From CAZLLV01 sp964560325 (GTDB lineage Bacteria > Acidobacteriota > Thermoanaerobaculia > Multivoradales > DATKCC01), in the NCBI GenBank assembly GCA_964560325.1, contig CAZLLV010000260.1:1-15745 (forward strand): a stretch of DNA of 15,745 nt, read 5' to 3'. The notes under the pieces are model-generated. The model had not been told where the DNA came from, did not search any database, and saw nothing but the letters and a program-made list of their open reading frames with translations. Both the position numbers and the translations under genes were made by a program. Below, in pieces: positions 6,680 through 13,822 of the stretch; the stretch's first letter is position 1; each line of letters begins with the position of its first letter.

Positions 6680-8887
6680 TCAGGCGCGGACCCGGATCAC
6701 CGCGTAGGTCCGGTCGTCCGCCTTGCGACTGTCCGGAGCCCAGCGCGCCGCCGCCGCTTCGAGATCGGCGATCACCTGGCGGAGGTCGTCGTGGCCGCGG
6801 CCGACGGCCTCCTCGAAGGCTTCGCAGACGGCGGCGTAGCCGAGCGGATCGCCGGCGGCGTCCGGCAGCTCGCAGAGGCCGTCCGAGAGGAGCAGCACCG
6901 TGTCGCCGGGCGCCAGGAGCACCTCGCGCTCGCGGTAGGCGCTGTCGAGGCCGCCGAGCGGCATGCCGCAGAGCATCACCTCGTCGACCCGGCCGGTGGC
7001 GGCGCGATGGACGAGCGCGGGCGGCATGCCGGCCGAGGCGAGGGTGAGGCGGCGGCCGTCGAAGCGGGCGAGCACCATCGCCATCGCCATCCGCCCGCAC
7101 GCCACCCGCAGGTCCATCCGCTGGATGGCACGGTTCGCGTCGGTCAGGAAGCGCGCCGGACCGCCTTCGCCCGAGAAGCCGGGCCAGGCCGAGAACAGGC
7201 TCTTGATCACCGTCACCATGGTGCCGGCGCGGGCGCCGTGTCCGGTCGCGTCCCCCACGGCCACGGTCAACGAGCCGTCGTCGCCCCGGCGGAAGTCGTA
7301 GAAGTCGCCGCCCACCTCGGTGGCGGTGGTCATGGCGACCGCCAGCTCGATCCCGGGGTGGTCGGGCATCTCTTTCGGCAGCAGGGAGAGCTGGAAGCGC
7401 CGGGCCTCCTCCAGCTCGTCGCTCTTGCGGCGGTACTCGGCGAGCAGCAGGCGCTCCTGGAGCTCGTGCTCGTTGCGCCGGCTCTCCTCGCGCACCAATC
7501 TCTCCTGGTGGACCGAGAGGTCGGCCGCCATCCGGTTGAAGGCGGAAGCGAGCTCGCCAAGCTCCGAGCTCGACTCGACCGGCAGGCGGGTCTGGAGGTC
7601 GCCCCGGGCGATCCGCTCCGCGCCGCGGGTGACGGTTTCGAGCTGCCGCGTCATCCGCCGCGACAGCGGCTGGATGCCGACCAGCCCGAGGGCGATCAGG
7701 CCGAGGCCGTAGCCGAAGTTGCGGGCGGCGGTGCGCCGGACCTCGGCGAGCGACTGGCGGATCGGCCGGGCGATGCCGAAGGTCAGGCCGCCGCCCGGCT
7801 CGCGCGTGGTCGCGACCACCCACTCGTCGGCCGCCGGACCGGTGGCCCGCCAACCGCCGTCGCCGTCCGCCTCGATCCCCAGCTCCTCGACCACCGCCAG
7901 ACCCTCGCCGTCGGCGGTGTAGAGCTTCCCCTCGCGGTCGATGGCGAACGGCACCTCGCCCTCCCCGCGGACGCTCGCCCGCAAGATCTCCTCGAGCACG
8001 CCGCGGCTCGCGACGCACGCCCGCACGTGGCCCACGACCTCGCCGTCCTCCTCGACCGGCACCTGGAACTCTTCGCCCAGCAGCAGGCGCTGCTCCCGGC
8101 GGCGGCTTTCGATCTCGGAGAGCTCGGCGTCGGTGAGCCGGCGCTTGGCCTCGATCGCGCCTTCGAGGCGCTCCGCGACCCGCCGCTTCGCCCGCGCGCT
8201 CGCCGCGATCGAGCGTTCGAGCGCCGCGCGCTCGTCGGCGTTCAGCTCCTCGCTCCGGGCGGCGAACGCGGCGGCGTCGATCTCCGCCGCGAGGCGGCGC
8301 TCCTCGGCCTCCAGACCGGCGGCCACCTCGCCCAGCACCTCGAAGGCGAGGCCGACGGCCGCGCCCGCCCAGACCTCCGACGGCGGGTCGCCGGCCGCTC
8401 GGCCCTCCAGGCCGCGGGCCGCGCGAGCCGAACCCTCCGCCAGGATGCGCGGCACGTCGATCACGACCGCGCCGGGTGCCCCGATGCCCGATCGCGGCGG
8501 CCCGCCGTCGAGCCCGCCCGGGGCGGGAGGAGCGGGCGGCGCCGGGGGCGCCGGGGGCGCCGGCACGTACTCGAGCGACTCGAGGAGCGGGGCCGCGTCG
8601 CCCATCACGCTCGCCAGCCGGTCGGCGAGCGGCTCGGCGCCGCCGGCTTGGCCTTCGGCGAGGAGCGAGGCGAACGGCACCGCCGCGAGGTTCGCGAAGC
8701 GCAAGGAGAGGTCGCTGCGTATCGAGACGAGGCGCTCGTCCATCTCGACGGCGAGCGCCCGGCCGTCCTCCTCGACCGCCGCCCGCACCGCGTCGAGCGA
8801 CGAGGCGTACGAGTAGAGGACGATGCCGGAGAGCGGCAGGATCGCGAGCACGAAAAAGGCGAGGACGAGCTGCGTGCGGATCTTCAT
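6680..8887 (-). CDS. Membrane-anchored sensor with HAMP domain and SpoIIE/RsbU-type PP2C phosphatase
   Basis: This 735-residue signalling protein should dephosphorylate a partner, usually an anti-sigma-factor antagonist with a STAS domain, in response to a periplasmic signal. It has an N-terminal membrane helix (about 7-27) and a long periplasmic region (about 28-388) containing a Pro-Ala-Pro linker (about 108-122), Ala/Glu/Arg-rich helices (about 165-270) and a Cache-like stretch (FAIDREGKLYTADGEG to LTFGIARPI). A second membrane helix (about 389-405), a HAMP domain (ARGDLQTRLPVESSSELGELASAFNRMA, about 430-457) and a helical linker lead to the phosphatase. Phosphatase metal-binding motifs are intact: EVGGDFYDF (about 523), VGDATGHGARAG (about 543), LLLSDGLCEL (about 663) and the terminal KADDRTYAVI. 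The ATG at 8887 has no evident ribosome-binding site. No STAS or anti-sigma partner is nearby. Confidence 0.92.
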   Translation of the reverse strand: MKIRTQLVLAFFVLAILPLSGIVLYSYASSLDAVRAAVEEDGRALAVEMDERLVSIRSDLSLRFANLAAVPFASLLAEGQAGGAEPLADRLASVMGDAAPLLESLEYVPAPPAPPAPPAPPAPGGLDGGPPRSGIGAPGAVVIDVPRILAEGSARAARGLEGRAAGDPPSEVWAGAAVGLAFEVLGEVAAGLEAEERRLAAEIDAAAFAARSEELNADERAALERSIAASARAKRRVAERLEGAIEAKRRLTDAELSEIESRRREQRLLLGEEFQVPVEEDGEVVGHVRACVASRGVLEEILRASVRGEGEVPFAIDREGKLYTADGEGLAVVEELGIEADGDGGWRATGPAADEWVVATTREPGGGLTFGIARPIRQSLAEVRRTAARNFGYGLGLIALGLVGIQPLSRRMTRQLETVTRGAERIARGDLQTRLPVESSSELGELASAFNRMAADLSVHQERLVREESRRNEHELQERLLLAEYRRKSDELEEARRFQLSLLPKEMPDHPGIELAVAMTTATEVGGDFYDFRRGDDGSLTVAVGDATGHGARAGTMVTVIKSLFSAWPGFSGEGGPARFLTDANRAIQRMDLRVACGRMAMAMVLARFDGRRLTLASAGMPPALVHRAATGRVDEVMLCGMPLGGLDSAYREREVLLAPGDTVLLLSDGLCELPDAAGDPLGYAAVCEAFEEAVGRGHDDLRQVIADLEAAAARWAPDSRKADDRTYAVIRVRA
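8538..8563. repeat. 9-bp tandem repeat (GGCGCCGGG, about 2.9 copies) inside the phosphatase gene
   Basis: Copies lie at 8538-8546, 8547-8555 and 8556-8563 (last one partial). Because the unit is a multiple of three, copy-number change keeps the frame and only adds or removes a Pro-Ala-Pro unit in the periplasmic linker. With the G-rich bases upstream (from about 8519), the plus strand also has several G-tracts. Confidence 0.75.
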
Positions 8888-8958
8888 GCGATGTCGATGG
8901 CGGGCCCCGAGGCGGGCGGAGTCAGATACGGACGCCGGGCGGCCGGGTTGCATGCTGC

Positions 8959-8964
8959 TAGATT
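8959..8964 (+). promoter_or_regulatory. Candidate -10 box (TAGATT) of a leaderless promoter for the dehydratase gene
   Basis: TAGATT fits TANNNT and ends 8 bases before the ATG at 8973. The bases between are CCGGCGCC, with no ribosome-binding site. A TTGCAT lies only 6 bases upstream of it (8948-8953), too close for a normal -35 box. Confidence 0.45.
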
Positions 8965-8972
8965 CCGGCGCC

Positions 8973-9998
8973 ATGAGCGAGCCTTCGAAGACCGCGCCGC
9001 CGAGCGCGCCGGACTTGCCGGACTTCCCCGGCCTCGACGAGATCCGCGACGCCCGCGCCCGCCTCGGCGACCGGGTGCGCGAGACGCCGGTCTGGGAGTG
9101 GCGGGGGCGGGAGATCGAAGCCGCGGTCGCCCCCGGCACCCGGGTCTTCCTCAAGCTCGAGCTCTTCCAGCACGCCGGCACCTTCAAGCCGCGCGGCGCG
9201 CTCCTCAACATGCTCGACCTCCCGCCCGACGCCCTCGCGCGCGGCGTGACGGCGGTCTCGGCCGGCAACCACGCGATGGCGGTCGGGTTCGCCGCCCGCA
9301 TCCTCGGCTCGACCGCCAAGGTGGTGATGCCGAAGAGCGCCAGCCCGGCGCGGGTCGAGGGCTGCCGCGCCTACGGCGCCGAGGTGGTGCTGGTCGACGA
9401 CGTGCACGCCGCCTTCGCCGAGGTCGAGCGGATCGAGCGCGAAGAGGGTCGTACGTTCGTGCACCCGTTCGAGGGGCGCCGGACCGCCCTCGGTACCGCC
9501 GGCGTCGGGCTGGAGCTCGCCGCGCAGGTGGCTCTCGAGGACGGGGACCTCGACGCCGCCATCGTGCCGATCGGCGGCGGCGGGCTGGCCGCCGGGGTCG
9601 CCAACGCGCTGGCGCTCGCTCAGCCCGGCTGCCGGATCTACGGCGTCGAGCCCGAAGGGGCGGACACGATGCACCGCAGCTTCGCCGCCGGCTCGCCGCA
9701 GGCGATCGACCGGGTGGCGACGATCGCCGACAGCCTCGGCGCGCCCCACGCGGCGCCCTACTCCTTCGCCCTCTGCCGCCGCTTCCTCCACGGGCTGGTC
9801 AAGGTCAGCGACGACGCGCTGCGCGACGCCATGCGCCTCCTCTTCCGGGAGGCGAAGCTCGCGGTCGAGCCGGCCGGCGCCGCCGCCACCGCGGCGCTCC
9901 TCGGGCCGCTCCGCGAAGAGCTCGCCGGCCGGCGGGTCGCGCTGATCGTCTGCGGAGCGAACATCGACGCCGCGACGTTCTGCGCCCTCGTCGGCTGA
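8973..9998 (+). CDS. PLP-dependent threonine/serine dehydratase-like enzyme (no ACT domain)
   Basis: This 341-residue fold-type II PLP enzyme probably deaminates L-threonine or L-serine to the 2-oxoacid and ammonia. The PLP lysine is K72 in AGTFKPRGA (the family norm is SFKxRGA). SAGNHAMAV (96-104) and the phosphate-binding glycine loop PIGGGGLAAG (about 191-200) are also present, and the protein ends in the dehydratase pattern LIVCGANIDAATF. At about 340 residues it has only the catalytic domain, as in catabolic dehydratases, without the C-terminal regulatory domain of biosynthetic IlvA. The related fold of serine racemases or threo-hydroxyaspartate dehydratases cannot be excluded. The ATG at 8973 is chosen because homology begins soon after it and a TAGATT box ends 8 bases before. 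It is divergent from the phosphatase (85 bp) and seems unrelated to it. Confidence 0.9.
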   Translation: MSEPSKTAPPSAPDLPDFPGLDEIRDARARLGDRVRETPVWEWRGREIEAAVAPGTRVFLKLELFQHAGTFKPRGALLNMLDLPPDALARGVTAVSAGNHAMAVGFAARILGSTAKVVMPKSASPARVEGCRAYGAEVVLVDDVHAAFAEVERIEREEGRTFVHPFEGRRTALGTAGVGLELAAQVALEDGDLDAAIVPIGGGGLAAGVANALALAQPGCRIYGVEPEGADTMHRSFAAGSPQAIDRVATIADSLGAPHAAPYSFALCRRFLHGLVKVSDDALRDAMRLLFREAKLAVEPAGAAATAALLGPLREELAGRRVALIVCGANIDAATFCALVG

Positions 9999-10086
9999 GG
10001 GATCGCGAATCGATCGCCGGCCGGCTCACCATCGCTTCGGCCGCGGATCGCCCGATTTTCGCCACGATCGCCGGCGGCGTCGGCGC

Positions 10087-10092
10087 TATGAT
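10087..10092 (+). promoter_or_regulatory. Candidate -10 box (TATGAT) of a leaderless promoter for the cis-prenyltransferase gene
   Basis: TATGAT matches TATAAT at five of six positions and ends 8 bases before the ATG at 10101. No ribosome-binding site is present. ATGs at 10088 and 10091 overlap the box but are out of frame with the gene. Confidence 0.5.
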
Positions 10093-10100
10093 GCCGAAGC

Positions 10101-10970
10101 ATGACGACCGCCGATCCATCGACCGCCCGCTCCTCCTCCCCGACGCGCGCCGGCGCGGGCCTCCTCCGCCACCTCGGATCGGCCGCCCTCTCACTCGTCC
10201 AGTGGCCGTTCTACAAGCTGTACGAGAAGCGGCTCGAAGTCGCGATGAAGCACTGGAAGCTGCCGCGGCACATCGGGATCATCATGGACGGCAACCGGCG
10301 CTACGCCCGCGCCTCCGGCAGCGCCCACGTCTCCTGGGGGCACGCGCGCGGGGCCGACAAGCTCCAGCAGGTGCTCTCCTGGTGCTACGAAGCGGACATC
10401 CCGGTGGTGACCGTCTGGAGCTTCTCGCTCGACAACTTCCACCGCGACACGACCGAGGTCGAAACGCTGCTCGACCTCTTCGAGAGCAAGACCCGCGAGC
10501 TCGCCCTGCAATCGGAGGTGCACGAGAACGGCGTGCGGGTGCGCTACATCGGCAAGCTGTCGCTCCTGCCCGCGAGCCTGCAGGAGGCGATCCGCGCGGT
10601 CGAGGAGGCGACCGCCGGCTACGGCCGCTTCCACCTGAACATCGCGATGGCCTACGGCGGCCGCGAGGAGATCACCGACGCCTTCCGCAGCTTTCTCGAG
10701 GATCGGCGGGGCGAGGAGGGCGGGCTCGAGAAGGCGATCGCGGAGCTCGACGACGAGGCGATCGAGTCGTACCTCTACACCTCGGGCCTGCCCGAGCCCG
10801 ACCTCATCGTCCGCACATCGGGCGAGGTGCGCCTCTCCGGCTTCCTCCTCTGGCAGAGCGCCTACTCCGAGTTCTACTTCTGCGACACCCACTGGCCGGC
10901 CTTCCGGCGCATCGACTTCCTGCGCGCCCTGCGCTCCCACCACCAGCGCCAGCGCCGCTTCGGGCGGTGA
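10101..10970 (+). CDS. uppS: cis-Prenyltransferase (UppS family), short-chain Z-prenyl diphosphate synthase-like
   Basis: This 289-residue enzyme condenses isopentenyl diphosphate in cis onto an allylic diphosphate. Family motifs: HIGIIMDGNRRYAR (57-70, catalytic D63), GHARGADK (80-87), VWSFSLDNFHR (105-115) and RTSGEVRLSGFLLWQSAYSEFYF (near 238-260), which binds the diphosphate. The symbol is at family level only. LSGF replaces the LSNF/ISNF of classical undecaprenyl synthases, and LDNF replaces SENW; both, and the WPFYKLYEKRL stretch, recall actinobacterial short-chain Z-farnesyl enzymes (Rv1086 type), so product length is uncertain. Residues 21-45 form a hydrophobic N-terminal extension that may bind the membrane. 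The ATG at 10101 lacks a ribosome-binding site; an internal ATG (M49) is a less likely start. It lies 102 bases after the dehydratase on the same strand. Confidence 0.92.
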   Translation: MTTADPSTARSSSPTRAGAGLLRHLGSAALSLVQWPFYKLYEKRLEVAMKHWKLPRHIGIIMDGNRRYARASGSAHVSWGHARGADKLQQVLSWCYEADIPVVTVWSFSLDNFHRDTTEVETLLDLFESKTRELALQSEVHENGVRVRYIGKLSLLPASLQEAIRAVEEATAGYGRFHLNIAMAYGGREEITDAFRSFLEDRRGEEGGLEKAIAELDDEAIESYLYTSGLPEPDLIVRTSGEVRLSGFLLWQSAYSEFYFCDTHWPAFRRIDFLRALRSHHQRQRRFGR

Positions 10971-10990
10971 GAGGCACCCCCCGCCGGCCC

Positions 10991-11875
10991 TCAGGCGGTC
11001 AGCGCCTCGTGGATCCAGCGGGCGACCTCGGGGTCCTCCAGGTATCCGGCGATGCCGTGGCGATTCCGGGTGTGGTTCCGGACGTCGGTCTTGTTCTCGA
11101 TCGCCGGATCGACCGGGAAGTGGCGCTCGGTCAGCGGGTAGAGGGCGACCACGTCGCGCTCGTCCATGGCGTTCTTCCAGCGCGCCGCGCACGCCGGGTG
11201 GCCGATCGGGGCGAGACGCCGCTTGATCTCGGCGATGCCGAGCGGTGAGCCGAGGGTGACGAAGAGCGGCACCTCCCATCCTCGATTCGTTCCTTCGCGC
11301 CGGAGCAGGTTGTAGGCCACCAGAGTTCCCAGGGAGTGGCTCACCACCACCGACGGCACGCCCGGCTCCATCGCCGCCAGCACCCCGCTCTCGATCCGGT
11401 CGCGCACGCCGGCCCTCGTCAGGTACTGGTACACGTCGCGGGTGGCGAGGGCGATGCTGGTGCCGCTCCCGAACGGCACGAAGCGATCGATCGCGCGGAG
11501 CACCCCCTGCGTCCACTCCCAGTTGAGCGGCCCCCGCTCGACCACCTCGTCCCCCAGAACCTCCTGCACCTGCGCGTCGGAGATGCCGGCCTCGGCCTGC
11601 ACCTCGCGGAGCACGCGCTCGACGAACGCCCGCTCCTCCTCGTCGGCGCCCTCGCCCCGCACGATCACGTCCGCCACCTCCCCCTCGGGACGGCCCTGGA
11701 CCATCTGCCAGAGCGTGTCGCCGTAGAACGGGAAGCGCACCCGCTCGTCCGGGATCGGCATCTCGAGCCGGGTCTTGGCGAGCCCGGCCCGGAGCGACGC
11801 AAGCCACTCCTCCTTCAGTGCCGCCGCGTCCTTGTTCTGCTGGGAGCGTCCGTGGACCAGGACCAAGTTCCTCAT
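10991..11875 (-). CDS. Alpha/beta-hydrolase (esterase/lipase-like), partner gene of the caspase-like protein
   Basis: This 294-residue soluble enzyme has the alpha/beta-hydrolase core. NLVLVHGRSQQNKD (3-16) carries the His-Gly oxyanion region, VVVSHSLGTLVAYNLL (176-191) has the nucleophile elbow with probable catalytic S181, DERDVVALYPL (238-248) probably supplies the acid (D241), and NRHGIAGYL (271-279) the histidine (H273). The elbow is S-H-S-L-G, so the first glycine of GxSxG is serine. A charged helical insert (about 60-125) lies between the first strand and the elbow and may be a lid or binding surface. There is no signal peptide or membrane segment. The start at 11875 has GGAGGTGA four bases upstream, overlapping the TGA of the caspase-like gene (4-base gap), so translation is coupled. 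The substrate is unknown; lipid, ester or acyl-protein substrates are possible. Confidence 0.87.
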   Translation of the reverse strand: MRNLVLVHGRSQQNKDAAALKEEWLASLRAGLAKTRLEMPIPDERVRFPFYGDTLWQMVQGRPEGEVADVIVRGEGADEEERAFVERVLREVQAEAGISDAQVQEVLGDEVVERGPLNWEWTQGVLRAIDRFVPFGSGTSIALATRDVYQYLTRAGVRDRIESGVLAAMEPGVPSVVVSHSLGTLVAYNLLRREGTNRGWEVPLFVTLGSPLGIAEIKRRLAPIGHPACAARWKNAMDERDVVALYPLTERHFPVDPAIENKTDVRNHTRNRHGIAGYLEDPEVARWIHEALTA

Positions 11876-11879
11876 CGCG

Positions 11880-13685
11880 TCACCTCCGGTCGTGCAGAAA
11901 GTCGAGGAGCAGGTCGCCTCCCCGTTCGTCGAACAGCGTCCAGAGCGACGGCACGAGGTGCCGGCGCAGGTCTTCGAGGCCGCGCGGGAGCCGCGCTCCG
12001 AACGCGCCGAGGAGCGCCCACCCCTGGGCGAGAAGCGGCACGACCGGCAACACCTCGGAGCCGCCGGTCCCGGACTCGCCGCGCAGCTCGCCGGCGAGGA
12101 GGGCCACGTCGTACGGCAGGAAGCCGAGGTCGGCCCGCAGGTACCGCACCACCCGCTCGACCAAGTCCTCCCGGTGCAGCCCGTGGAAGGCATGCGCGGC
12201 GTAGACCGCGAGCGCCGGGTCGATGCTCTCAGCGTAGCGGATGCGCCCGGCCAGGGAGAGCGCCTCGTCGCCTTCGAGACGGAAGACACCGTGGCGAATC
12301 GACTGGGCGACGAGCGAGCGCAGCTCGCGCAGCTCGTCGGCGTGGGAGCGGTAGTCGTGCCAGCGCTCGGTGGCCGCCGACGGCTCGTAAGCCACGTCGG
12401 CCAGCTCGCCCGCCTCGAAGGTGAGGGTGGCGAGAAAGCCGGGGATCGCGGGCAGGAGCGCCGCGCGGCCGTCGGCGAGCCGGACGAGGACCGTATCCGG
12501 CTCCTCCGGCGGCGCCCCCGGTCTACCGACCCGCACCAGCCCGTCTCCCAGCAGCTCCGTCGGGACTCGCCGCGCGAAGGCGCCGGCGACGGGAGCGCCG
12601 CGCAGCTTGAAGCCGCAGTCGGTCTCCATGTGGTCGGGGCCGTACGGCGCGCTCGAGCGGGTGACCGCCGCCGCGAAGTCGCCGCGGGAGAACGACGGCC
12701 GGCCGAGCGTGCCGCGGTGGGCCGGCGCGCGCAGCCGGCGCGCTTCGATCGAGTGGAGGACGGGCCCCGGGGCTCGCGGTCCGGGTGCCAGCACAGTGCC
12801 GATCGCCTCCCGCGAGAGCCCTCGCAACGCCTCCGGCTCGAAGACCTCCTCCTCGGCGGCCGCTCCTGAACGGGTGGCGAGCTCGGCTTCGTCGGCACCG
12901 CCCCGGCCGGCGAGCGGCAGGTCGAGCCGCGCCAGCCAGGCGTCGGGATCGGAGGTGATGCTGGCGTCCGGGTCCTGCGAGCGCTCGAGGTCGAGCCCGC
13001 GGTCGCGGAGCCGCGCGAGGACGGCCGCCGGCAGCCGGTCCCGGAGCGGCCGCGGATGGACCACGCCGACGCCCGGCTCGCCGGCGAGCCCCCGGAGCAG
13101 CTCCGGGTCCCCACCGCTCAGCAGGTCGACCAGCGCGTCGGTGTAGATCGCCGTGTAGCGGCCGCTCGACTCGCCCGGGTCGGCAACCTCGAGCGCCGGG
13201 CTGCCGAGCGAGGCGGCGTAGAAGACGTCGACCGGCTTCGATCGCCCGCCGGCGGGGAGGTTGGGAAAGATCTGGCTGCCGGTGACCGCCTGCGCGCCGA
13301 TGCCGACGGCGGCGGTCCGGCAGGCGTCCGAGACGAAGACGACGTGCGGGACCGGGCCGTAGCGCGCCAGGCGTTCGCTCCCGACCACGTTGACCGCCTC
13401 GTTCGGATCGCCGGGCGCGCCGCTCAGGAGCCAGTACTCGCTGTAGCCGAGGTTCACGCCGTGGCCGGAGAAGTAGACCAGGAGCTGCTCCACGTCGCCG
13501 CGCTCGACGATCCCGCCGATCGTCCTGGTGATCCGGCGGGCGTAGACCTCCTCGCCCCCCTCGTCCGTGATCGTCTCGATCGGGTCGAACCCCTGCCCCG
13601 CCGCCCAGCGCGTCATCGCCCGCACCGCCCCGTCGACCGCCCGCAGCTCCGGCAGGCCGCCGGTCCGGTTCACCCCGATCAACAC
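11880..13685 (-). CDS. Caspase-like cysteine protease (peptidase C14 fold) with large C-terminal region
   Basis: About 601 residues from the GTG at 13685. Residues 1-190 form a caspase/metacaspase-type p20 domain: strand LIGVN, ELRAVDGAVRAM, the histidine loop LLVYFSGHGVN (H75) and the cysteine loop HVVFVSDACRT (C122). GRYTAIYTDALVDLL (176-190) is the segment after the catalytic strand. Both dyad residues are intact, so it should be an active cysteine protease. A linker follows (about 190-330), then a beta-rich part (about 335-430, GFKLRGAPVAG and VLVRLADGRAALLPAIPGF) and a helical part (about 440-601, SIDPALAVYAAHAF, FLPYDVALLAGEL, LLAQGWALLGAF). These C-terminal parts feel familiar from other bacterial caspase-like proteins, but I cannot name a function. 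The true start may be a CTG at 13703 (see findings). There is no signal peptide. It is coupled to the hydrolase downstream. Confidence 0.88.
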   Translation of the reverse strand: MLIGVNRTGGLPELRAVDGAVRAMTRWAAGQGFDPIETITDEGGEEVYARRITRTIGGIVERGDVEQLLVYFSGHGVNLGYSEYWLLSGAPGDPNEAVNVVGSERLARYGPVPHVVFVSDACRTAAVGIGAQAVTGSQIFPNLPAGGRSKPVDVFYAASLGSPALEVADPGESSGRYTAIYTDALVDLLSGGDPELLRGLAGEPGVGVVHPRPLRDRLPAAVLARLRDRGLDLERSQDPDASITSDPDAWLARLDLPLAGRGGADEAELATRSGAAAEEEVFEPEALRGLSREAIGTVLAPGPRAPGPVLHSIEARRLRAPAHRGTLGRPSFSRGDFAAAVTRSSAPYGPDHMETDCGFKLRGAPVAGAFARRVPTELLGDGLVRVGRPGAPPEEPDTVLVRLADGRAALLPAIPGFLATLTFEAGELADVAYEPSAATERWHDYRSHADELRELRSLVAQSIRHGVFRLEGDEALSLAGRIRYAESIDPALAVYAAHAFHGLHREDLVERVVRYLRADLGFLPYDVALLAGELRGESGTGGSEVLPVVPLLAQGWALLGAFGARLPRGLEDLRRHLVPSLWTLFDERGGDLLLDFLHDRR

Positions 13686-13744
13686 CGCCGCTCGCTTGCC
13701 CAGGACCCGCTCCTCTCTCTCGACCGAAACCTCGCGATCCCGAA

Positions 13745-13774
13745 ATTATCGGCCGAGCGGAGCGTCCGACGCAA
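13745..13774 (-). promoter_or_regulatory. Candidate promoter of the caspase-hydrolase operon
   Basis: On the minus strand GATAAT (13750-13745, five of six to consensus) is preceded, 18 bases upstream, by TTGCGT (13774-13769). Transcription would begin near 13737 and leave a leader containing AGAGGAG. The surrounding bases are the most AT-rich of this 137-bp spacer. The -35 end overlaps an inverted repeat. Confidence 0.4.
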
Positions 13775-13800
13775 ACGGAGCTCCCGGTCGGCTCGGACGC
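13762..13800. promoter_or_regulatory. Inverted repeat GCGTCCGA...TCGGACGC upstream of the caspase-like gene
   Basis: Perfect 8-base arms (13762-13769 and 13793-13800) with a 23-base spacer that itself contains the palindrome GGAGCTCC (13777-13784). The site covers the candidate -35 region of the caspase operon, so it may be an operator. It also lies just after the glycosyltransferase stop and could form a hairpin ending that transcript, but no T run follows. Confidence 0.4.
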
Positions 13801-13822
13801 GGGGGGAGAGGTCCTCACGGAC

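Noticed and set aside
9998..10100. Direct repeat CGATCGCCGG (10011-10020 and 10065-10074) between the dehydratase and prenyltransferase genes
   Set aside because: Short, made of GATCG/GCCGG elements that are frequent in this base composition, with no further symmetry; not enough to call a regulatory site.
10950..10990. Small hairpin CCGC-TTCGG-GCGG at the end of the prenyltransferase gene as a terminator
   Set aside because: The stem is only about 4-6 bp, lies inside the coding sequence, and has no T run after it.
6476..11248. A 1590-codon open frame on the plus strand running antisense to the phosphatase gene and across three later genes
   Set aside because: It is a shadow of GC-rich coding DNA: very rich in Arg, Gly, Ala and Pro with no family motif, and it overlaps several well-supported genes in other frames.
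10991..13703. Gasdermin-type pore protein paired with the caspase-like protease
   Set aside because: The downstream gene has a hydrolase elbow and triad, not a small pore-forming protein with a C-terminal inhibitory tail, and no short gene is hidden in the spacers.
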